Below, in pieces: positions 8,669-14,670 of a stretch of DNA of 33,350 nucleotides. The stretch is from assembly GCF_003024515.2 (NCBI RefSeq), contig NZ_PYIX02000042.1, positions 1-33,350 on the forward strand. Direction: 5' to 3'. The stretch is from Acinetobacter sichuanensis (GTDB taxonomy: Bacteria; Pseudomonadota; Gammaproteobacteria; Pseudomonadales; Moraxellaceae). The notes beneath the pieces were generated by a model. The model was not told where the DNA came from, searched no databases, and saw nothing but the letters and a program-made list of their open reading frames with translations. Position numbers and translations under genes: made by a program. The first letter of the stretch is position 1. Each line of letters starts with the position of its first letter.

Positions 8669-8809
8669 ATGCCCAGGCCAATTTTTGATTCGATCTGCAT
8701 TCTTTTTGCCCTAGCCATTTTACCTATAATAATTATTGGTATTGGCATACAGCTCAAAGAGAATTACGAGCGTAAGAAGCTCACTCAAAGCTATATGGAT
8801 CAGCACTAA
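8669..8809 (+). CDS. Tiny single-pass membrane protein
   Basis: A 46-codon ORF that starts 9 bases after the lipoprotein stop, in the same frame. It reads as a short N-terminus, one strong hydrophobic helix (about residues 9-28, with the run PIIIIGIGI) and a charged C-terminal tail with ERKK, and it ends just before a terminator. This is a normal layout for a small membrane protein. A GGAGG site lies at 8629-8633, well placed for ATG 8643 in another frame (23 codons) but too far from ATG 8669, so translation would have to be coupled to the lipoprotein gene. The hydrophobic helix plus the position between gene and terminator support it; the poor start argues against it. Confidence 0.45.
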   Translation: MPRPIFDSICILFALAILPIIIIGIGIQLKENYERKKLTQSYMDQH

Positions 8810-8830
8810 AGAAATCCAATAGGCAATAAA

Positions 8831-8856
8831 AAAGCAGCGAAATCGCTGCTTTTTTT
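8831..8856 (+). terminator. Rho-independent terminator after the lipoprotein unit
   Basis: Perfect 9-bp stem AAAGCAGCG/CGCTGCTTT with loop AAAT, preceded by A and followed by T, so it probably serves both converging genes. Confidence 0.92.
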
Positions 8857-8860
8857 ATTT

Positions 8861-9091
8861 CTAATGAAGTTTACGAATAGGTTGAGTATAGGGGGAATCT
8901 TCTACTCGATGCACATGCATTGAATTGGTAATGTTCATTAAAGGTGAATTACTAGCCACTGAATGAGTCGTTGATGCTTTATGTGTGCGGTAGTTATTCA
9001 AAAACTGATCTACTACTGGCACATTGTTAGGCAATATTCCGATTTCGCGGTTAGTAATTTTAATCGTTTCTATTTGGTCTACATGGCTCAT
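8861..9091 (-). CDS. Small hypothetical protein with FLNxYRxHK motif
   Basis: A 76-aa protein if it starts at ATG 9091. An upstream in-frame ATG at 9127 would add 12 hydrophobic residues, but it has no ribosome site, and TATAAT (complement of 9129-9134) lies just upstream of it, fitting a -10 box whose transcript would start near 9122. The protein contains FLNNYRTHK and, 20-odd residues later, MHVHR. The 399-aa protein encoded at 9756 contains FLNSYRKHK, then a V-x-x-x-SP pair and HVH at nearly the same spacing, so the two may be related in this segment. No domain can be named. It shares the bidirectional terminator with the facing lipoprotein unit. Confidence 0.45.
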   Translation of the reverse strand: MSHVDQIETIKITNREIGILPNNVPVVDQFLNNYRTHKASTTHSVASNSPLMNITNSMHVHRVEDSPYTQPIRKLH

Positions 9092-9127
9092 AACTAAGTC
9101 CACTACAATGATTAAAACTATGAGCAT

Positions 9128-9755
9128 AATTATAGCTTAAAATTGAAGAAATTCCATTTTGGGATTTAATATTTGGTTTTTTTATGCACAGGTTTTTGTG
9201 GATAGTAGTGGGTATAAATGGCTAAGTTGTTGATTATTTAAGCTTTTAACATTGATTAAAAATTAATCAAAATAACGAAAAATAGAGTAAAATATGGAGA
9301 AATATAGCAGAAGCTATAGAAGAAAAAACAGGAAATGTCAAAAAAAGGGCAAAAAAAAACTATTAGAACAATCTCAGTCTAATAGTTTATTAAATAGGGT
9401 AATATCCCTTGATTCGTAATATAACCGATCTCTAATAAGTTTTAAAGCTTTTTTAATCATATTCACGGAAATTCCACAAACTATTATCTCATGCTGAACA
9501 AAAGTAATGATTAAGCCCTATACTCAGCTCTACCCTGATATATTGCAGATTAGTTAAACTGTTGTTTAGAAATCGCAAACAATATGATGTTATATTTGAG
9601 CAAGGTTAGAATTATGTATGAAATGTGAATGCTTTAAAAACTGATATATATTATCAACTTTTTAGAGTTTTACGCCTTATAGAATACATACAACTTGTTA
9701 GAATGCCTTATACTAATTAGCCACCCTCACACACCTTTTATGGAAGACCAGTATA
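9128..9755. other. Long AT-rich intergenic region
   Basis: About 630 bases without a convincing ORF on either strand. It holds the probable promoter of the minus-strand small gene (near 9129-9157), a clear minus-strand terminator hairpin at 9351-9388 with no gene to terminate, and at its right end the GGAAG ribosome site of the 399-aa gene. The rest is AT-rich with no feature I can name. Confidence 0.5.
9351..9388 (-). terminator. Orphan minus-strand terminator hairpin
   Basis: AAACTATTAGA (9357-9367) pairs perfectly with TCTAATAGTTT (9378-9388), 11 bp, loop of 10. On the minus strand the second arm runs into nine or more T. The next gene on the right runs the other way, so the transcript that ends here is unidentified. 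Confidence 0.6.
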
Positions 9756-10955
9756 GTGAAAGATTCAATCTTTGCTGATGTTATATCAAAGTTGAATGCG
9801 GAAGTTTTTACGCAAAAAGCTGGTCGCTTATACCCTCCTGTCAGTCAATTATTGGCACTGGAGAAAAAGTTAGCATTATGTACAGCATCATTGGTTAAAA
9901 GCGAAGACATTCCAGACTATAAACAGCTAGAACGCCTGTTTTGGGATAACGTAAATCATACCTATGGCACTGGTTATTTTGCGGAGATTCCTAAGTGGGG
10001 TTCCAACATCTTTATCCCATTACAGGTATGGGAAAGTGTGTTACAGCCTTATGCATTGTTCTATAAAAATATGAACCCTGAGTTTAACTTTTATGACTTT
10101 GCATTTACGACTGCAGCGTTGAGCGCTTGGCGGTACAGCCAACCCGTGCTAAAGCTTGAAAATGATGTATATCGCACCCTATTGAATGATGAAAACGGTC
10201 GCTATGTCGATGGTCATTTGCTGAATTACTACTTTCAGTGGACCAACTTTATTCATACACCAGGTCTAGGACACAACGACAAACCTTTATATGGTTTTTT
10301 CGCGCATCAAAACGAAGTTTTGTTTAACGGAAACAACGTTAAAGTACTGATCATCGTGTTTTGCTATGAAGATACTGAAGCCAACATATCTGATGAAGAT
10401 CCTTTAAGCTTAACCTCTAATTGGGGGGACTATGTGGTTTTAGAGTATCGCACGGATACTATTAAAACCATTAAAGATAGTTTGATTGGTACCAACCTTA
10501 AAGGTAGTCCTGAGCTATTAATCTTACTTGGTAAAATGCTTAGCTTATTTAATTTCTCTATTCATCCTAAAACTGACATCTACAATCACCGTGGCTACCT
10601 GATGCAACCCACGTATAACGATACGATTGATTCATTTCTCAATAGTTATAGAAAGCACAAAGGTATGCCAGTACGCCGTGGCGTAGGTAAATCACCCTCT
10701 AGCAATCAACGCCGTGAAGTCCTCTATCATGTCCACGCACCAAGTTGTCCACGCCTGTTTGATACTGGTCTGAACACTGGTTTTGTGTCGCGCATGCACA
10801 AGAGTAGCCATATCGCTAATGACCATTTTAATACACTACATTGGCTTAAAACTGATACTGGCTTAAAACTAATTTCAGGTAGTTTATATACTCAAGAAAC
10901 CGAAACTAAACTTATTAAATCAATTCAAAATTACTTTTATGGTAATAATACTTAA
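9756..10955 (+). CDS. 399-aa protein, possible AcrVA2-like anti-CRISPR family
   Basis: Starts with GTG at 9756, 8 bases after GGAAG. The protein is soluble, with no signal peptide or membrane helix. Parts recall the Moraxella AcrVA2 family as I remember it: an AWR...L segment near residue 125, a hydrophobic LLNYYFQWTNFIHTP strand, GFFAHQNEVLFNGNNVKVLIIVF (about 185-207; AcrVA2 has a GFWA...NG.N..VL pattern here), LLILLGKMLSLF, and a His-rich C-terminal part with HVH. AcrVA2 proteins block Cas12a by lowering cas12a mRNA, and homologues occur on plasmids. This is a similarity by eye from memory, without alignment. It is followed by an unknown gene and a TOPRIM primase-like gene, a usual setting for element maintenance genes. 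If the comparison fails, it is simply an unknown protein. Confidence 0.45.
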   Translation: MKDSIFADVISKLNAEVFTQKAGRLYPPVSQLLALEKKLALCTASLVKSEDIPDYKQLERLFWDNVNHTYGTGYFAEIPKWGSNIFIPLQVWESVLQPYALFYKNMNPEFNFYDFAFTTAALSAWRYSQPVLKLENDVYRTLLNDENGRYVDGHLLNYYFQWTNFIHTPGLGHNDKPLYGFFAHQNEVLFNGNNVKVLIIVFCYEDTEANISDEDPLSLTSNWGDYVVLEYRTDTIKTIKDSLIGTNLKGSPELLILLGKMLSLFNFSIHPKTDIYNHRGYLMQPTYNDTIDSFLNSYRKHKGMPVRRGVGKSPSSNQRREVLYHVHAPSCPRLFDTGLNTGFVSRMHKSSHIANDHFNTLHWLKTDTGLKLISGSLYTQETETKLIKSIQNYFYGNNT

Positions 10956-10987
10956 AGGTTTTCATTCTTTTTTCCTTAAACCTGTTA

Positions 10988-10993
10988 TATAAT
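10988..10993 (+). promoter_or_regulatory. Probable -10 box for the 302-aa gene
   Basis: TATAAT about 30 bases before ATG 11024, inside an AT-rich gap. The -35 match is weak. Confidence 0.4.
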
Positions 10994-11023
10994 TTTAATA
11001 CCCATTTCAATCAATGAAGTATT

Positions 11024-11932
11024 ATGCGTTTCGAGTTCGATCCATCATTTATATCTCATGTTGCAGTACGATTAGATGGCACTTCCTTAAAATCATTTTT
11101 AGACAACCTTGGAAACGTATCTTTTCAAGAAGCTGAAAGTTATTTAAGCAATCTAATTAAAGGGAATTATGAGCAAGACGAGTTTACTGTTGGCTTGAAA
11201 GTTAAACCTAAAAACTACAATCAAACAGAATTATTGGGGCATCTTTATAAAAATAGTGCCTTTCAATCGGTTTCAACTGAAGTATCGGATCTAGACACCC
11301 AAAACATGCACAATGACATCGCTCAATTCGTTCAAAGCTATGCCAATGTTGCAGATCTTCAGTACAACAGTAATTTCTTGGACAAGCAGACGTTTAGGCA
11401 TGAAAAAACGTTAGATAGCTATATCTTCACAGAATTAATGCTGCAGTTCACCAACAATAATACCGTGAAGTTTCGTGTGGACGGCGAATATGTCACAGTG
11501 ATTAATGCTGAGCTAACCTCTAAATACATCTATTTTAACGACAACAAGAATAAGCGGATCTGTAAGTTTTTAAGTAAAAATATGCATCCAGCTTATTTAG
11601 AGTCATTCTTAGAGCAGATGCATATTATTAAAATTGATTCTGAGCAGTACTTTTATAATGCAGTCGTGAATAAAACAATAAGTTATGATGCTGACGTTAA
11701 CGCCTTTATGGACCAATCCCAGAATTTTTTAAATACCCTTGTGAAAGGTTATAAAAAACTGATCTTAAACAACGTGCGATTTAATCTTTACGAATTCTTA
11801 GAAGACGACCTTGAAAGTGTCATCCTAAACCGTATCACTAAGGCATGGCATTACGCTCATGAAATCACGTTGCAAACTAACAACCCATCAAAATATGTAG
11901 TCGCTCAACCGCTGGTTATAAAATATTTATAA
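11024..11932 (+). CDS. Hypothetical protein before the TOPRIM gene
   Basis: A 302-aa soluble protein with no recognisable domain. It has a mixed helix/strand pattern, is rich in Asn, Asp, Lys and aromatic residues, and lacks Cys clusters, a nucleotide-binding loop or obvious catalytic motif. GAAG lies a few bases before ATG 11024. The next gene starts 16 bases after its stop, so the two are very likely co-transcribed. Its neighbours (a possible AcrVA2-like protein and a primase-like protein) suggest a job in element replication or defence against the host, but this cannot be shown from the sequence. Confidence 0.6.
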   Translation: MRFEFDPSFISHVAVRLDGTSLKSFLDNLGNVSFQEAESYLSNLIKGNYEQDEFTVGLKVKPKNYNQTELLGHLYKNSAFQSVSTEVSDLDTQNMHNDIAQFVQSYANVADLQYNSNFLDKQTFRHEKTLDSYIFTELMLQFTNNNTVKFRVDGEYVTVINAELTSKYIYFNDNKNKRICKFLSKNMHPAYLESFLEQMHIIKIDSEQYFYNAVVNKTISYDADVNAFMDQSQNFLNTLVKGYKKLILNNVRFNLYEFLEDDLESVILNRITKAWHYAHEITLQTNNPSKYVVAQPLVIKYL

Positions 11933-11948
11933 GTGAGTTTCTTTATTT

Positions 11949-13628
11949 ATGAACCCCCTCATGATCAAGTATGGTATCGATATTGGTACGCTATCTAAAA
12001 TATTTAGATCGCATCTTGAAAATGAGGGCATTGTATTTGATCGTGAGAGTGACTTTCAGCTTGAACGAAGCTCTAAACGTATTTACCTCAGAACCAATCA
12101 CCACAATGACGCCACAAAAAATAAGAAAAAAACGGCCTGGTATCTTGTAGATCTAGATAACGCACGTATGTCTTATGGTTGGTTTCATGCTGGCGGTGCA
12201 AACTTCACTTACAGCTTGTATGAATACATTCAAGAAATGGATCTGCAACGTGGTGATACCGTATATACCAAGGAACAGCAAGAAGAAGATCTTAAACGCT
12301 TCTTAAGCTCATGCAAAAGTGCTGAGAAGAACAAAAAAGACCAAGAGATATTGGCTCAAATCTATATGGGTTTTGAATGGGCCAGAAGCCTACCCTTACC
12401 AAACCGTCCACACAACTACAATGTGAAAAAGCAGATTAGCTTCAGTCATGCTAGATTGTACAATCCAAGCAACTTCACTAAAAATGAGCTGATTGATTAT
12501 GTCAGCCAGTACTACCCTCAACACAAGAACAGCACCATTATTCTGAACCGTATTATTGATCTGCAACCAGATCTAGATCAACAGTCGCTACGTCAGAACA
12601 AGCTTTTAGTTGAGGGGCAAAACCTCAAAAATCAAATCATTTTCCTTCAGACCATCGCTGAACATAAAAACAAGCGTGGTGAAGATAAGTTTACATTACG
12701 TGGTGTACTTGCAAACGGCGCTTTCAAAATCTTATTTAAAGATCCATTGGATGCATGGAACCAAGATCGGATAATCTTTTGTGAGGGCTACGCCACTGGT
12801 GAAGCAATTGCAGAATCAATTCAATACTCTATTCCAGTCATTGTCGTGTACGTGGCTGGCAACATCATGAATGTAGTACGTGATTTCCGTGCCGAATTCC
12901 CGTTTTCACGCTTCTATATCTTCAATGATAATGACCATAAAACAGCATTAGAAAGCAAAATAAAGCGCAATCCCGGTATCTATTACGCAACAGAAGCATG
13001 CCGAGCTGTAAACGCAGCCATGATTGGACCTGAATTTACTGATGAACAGTTAGATCTAAGTGACTGGAACGATTTTAAGTGTTTGTACGGCGTTGAATAC
13101 ACGCGTGATGTAATACGTCATAAAATGCAAAATGCCGTGTGGACGACTGCAGTTCAAAGCACGGTTAACCCGAACTATTCTATCAGCGCCCTATTCTTTG
13201 GCATCAAACAACAGTTGGATGATATAGGCCTCTATCCTGATAGCATGACCAAAAAGAATTGGTTTAGCTTGGTTTTACGTGCATATGCTTTGCTGACTCA
13301 ACAGGGATTTAGTCAGATCCACCCGATTGAGCTGGTCAAAGAACAATTTATTGAAATTCTTGAACAGATCAGCAAACAACCCCGTAAAGTCACTGGAGCT
13401 GAAGAACCAGAACTCCTTCAGGCCTACACAAAACTTGTAGAAATGATCGCACGTAATGATTCAACAACAGCACTGAATCAACAGATTATCGCCGTGATTA
13501 ATTTATACAAAAATGCAGATTATCCAATTGAATCATTAAAGGTTTGGCTCAAAGATATTGTGAGTAAATCGAACGATCCTGAATGGTCCGAAAACTTCAT
13601 TAATAATATTTTTATTTCGATAATTTGA
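11949..13628 (+). CDS. TOPRIM domain protein, probable element primase (559 aa)
   Basis: The central TOPRIM domain is clear: RIIFCEGYATGEAIAE (Glu279 as the general acid/base) and FYIFNDNDH (Asp327 and Asp329, the metal-binding DxD), followed by SDWNDF (371-376), which matches the conserved end of plasmid and phage primase TOPRIM domains. The N-terminal 270 residues contain a KKTAWYLVD strand and a G-W-F-H turn, as in primase-like proteins of mobile elements. No zinc-binding domain is visible. The C-terminal 170 residues are helical and unassigned. It probably makes RNA primers for the element or acts as a related nuclease-ligase type enzyme; primase is the best guess. It is paralogous to the 947-aa protein at 14671 and ends before a terminator. 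Confidence 0.7.
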   Translation: MNPLMIKYGIDIGTLSKIFRSHLENEGIVFDRESDFQLERSSKRIYLRTNHHNDATKNKKKTAWYLVDLDNARMSYGWFHAGGANFTYSLYEYIQEMDLQRGDTVYTKEQQEEDLKRFLSSCKSAEKNKKDQEILAQIYMGFEWARSLPLPNRPHNYNVKKQISFSHARLYNPSNFTKNELIDYVSQYYPQHKNSTIILNRIIDLQPDLDQQSLRQNKLLVEGQNLKNQIIFLQTIAEHKNKRGEDKFTLRGVLANGAFKILFKDPLDAWNQDRIIFCEGYATGEAIAESIQYSIPVIVVYVAGNIMNVVRDFRAEFPFSRFYIFNDNDHKTALESKIKRNPGIYYATEACRAVNAAMIGPEFTDEQLDLSDWNDFKCLYGVEYTRDVIRHKMQNAVWTTAVQSTVNPNYSISALFFGIKQQLDDIGLYPDSMTKKNWFSLVLRAYALLTQQGFSQIHPIELVKEQFIEILEQISKQPRKVTGAEEPELLQAYTKLVEMIARNDSTTALNQQIIAVINLYKNADYPIESLKVWLKDIVSKSNDPEWSENFINNIFISII

Positions 13629-13639
13629 ATGTCAAACAT

Positions 13640-13677
13640 AAACCCCCAAAGGTAGCAAACTTTTGGGGTTTGTTTTT
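13640..13677 (+). terminator. Rho-independent terminator of the TOPRIM unit
   Basis: AAACCCC (near 13640) pairs with GGGGTTT (13665-13671), with further A-T pairs after a bulge, then a T run. It lies 12 bases after the stop. Confidence 0.8.
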
Positions 13678-13709
13678 CTCTAAACTTTCATTGCACTAGG
13701 TTTATCGAC

Positions 13710-14372
13710 CTATTTAAAACTAATGTTTCCTGAACCAGTTCGGTTTTGTGACTTATGGATTGGTTTGCCATAAACTTTAACGTTGCCTGAGCCTGAAAGC
13801 TGTACTTGAGCAGAATTGATAGCTGTACAAAAGATATTGCCTGAACCAGATAGTGCCACTTCTAAATTGTTGCTTTTCAATGGTAATGCATCAAAATTGC
13901 CTGAACCTCTCAAAGATAAGACACAGTGTTCAACGGTACCGTCTAAATCCATATTTCCAGATCCACTAATACTTGCTGTGAATTTATCTTCATTAAGATT
14001 TAAGACCTGAATATTGCCTGAACCTTTTAAATCAATAGCTTTTAAATTTGGGTGACTGATCGATACTTCTAACGGTGAACAAGTACTAAAACTTACATTG
14101 TCCTGAATAGCTAAAACCAATACACCCCCCTGAAAAGTCGCACTAATAAGATCTACAATATTGTCGTCTGCAGTAATTTCCATTTTAGAAACACTTGAAG
14201 CAAAAAACTTCAGACTCATTGGACCTTTCATACAGATTTCGTTAAATGGGTTTACAGGTACTTGCTTAGTCACTGGTTTGCCACTTCCAACGATTTGATA
14301 GTTGGAACCTGAACTGTATACATTGCCGTTGCCATTGATTACAACAGAACCCAAAAAAATATGTTTTGACAT
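13710..14372 (-). CDS. DUF2807-like beta-helix protein with GSGN turns
   Basis: A 220-aa protein starting at ATG 14372, which has GAGG six bases upstream; a longer frame from TTG 14384 lacks a site. Residues about 35-100 (FNEICMKGPMSLKFF and onward) and the following part match the putative adhesin 'head GIN' family DUF2807. From about residue 110 the tetrapeptide GSGN recurs six times at intervals of about 14-22 residues (GSGNIQVL, GSGNMDLD, GSGNFDAL, GSGNIFCT, GSGNVKVY, GSGNISFK), the turns of a right-handed beta-helix. Family members are normally exported, yet I see no signal peptide or lipobox: the N-terminus is MSKHIFLGSVVINGNG. It converges on the TOPRIM gene and probably forms its own unit. 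Confidence 0.75.
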   Translation of the reverse strand: MSKHIFLGSVVINGNGNVYSSGSNYQIVGSGKPVTKQVPVNPFNEICMKGPMSLKFFASSVSKMEITADDNIVDLISATFQGGVLVLAIQDNVSFSTCSPLEVSISHPNLKAIDLKGSGNIQVLNLNEDKFTASISGSGNMDLDGTVEHCVLSLRGSGNFDALPLKSNNLEVALSGSGNIFCTAINSAQVQLSGSGNVKVYGKPIHKSQNRTGSGNISFK

Positions 14373-14670
14373 ATAAAGCCTCAAATTATTAAAAGTAATT
14401 TAACCCTAAATAAGTGGTCATTCATAACCTATTTAATATCTGTAAATTATAACATTGAGGGCTTAAACATTTTTTATTAAAATAATAAATTAAAGCTTTT
14501 AATTTTTCTTTAAACCTTTATTAGACATAGCTTATATTAAAGATTAAACAGAAATGTTTTTAGAATCGGTATATACTAAAAGTATAAATTTTCTTAAGCA
14601 TATGATTAATAGTCCTATGCAACCTGGGTAGCACATTGCACCTAAATATATATTAGAAATTGGAATTGTT
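14373..14670. other. Divergent intergenic region with GGTATATAC site
   Basis: AT-rich region between the DUF2807-like gene (minus) and the 947-aa TOPRIM gene (plus). GGTATATAC at 14568-14576 is followed by TATAAA near 14582, the same arrangement as upstream of the first lipoprotein gene. Nothing else is evident. Confidence 0.4.
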
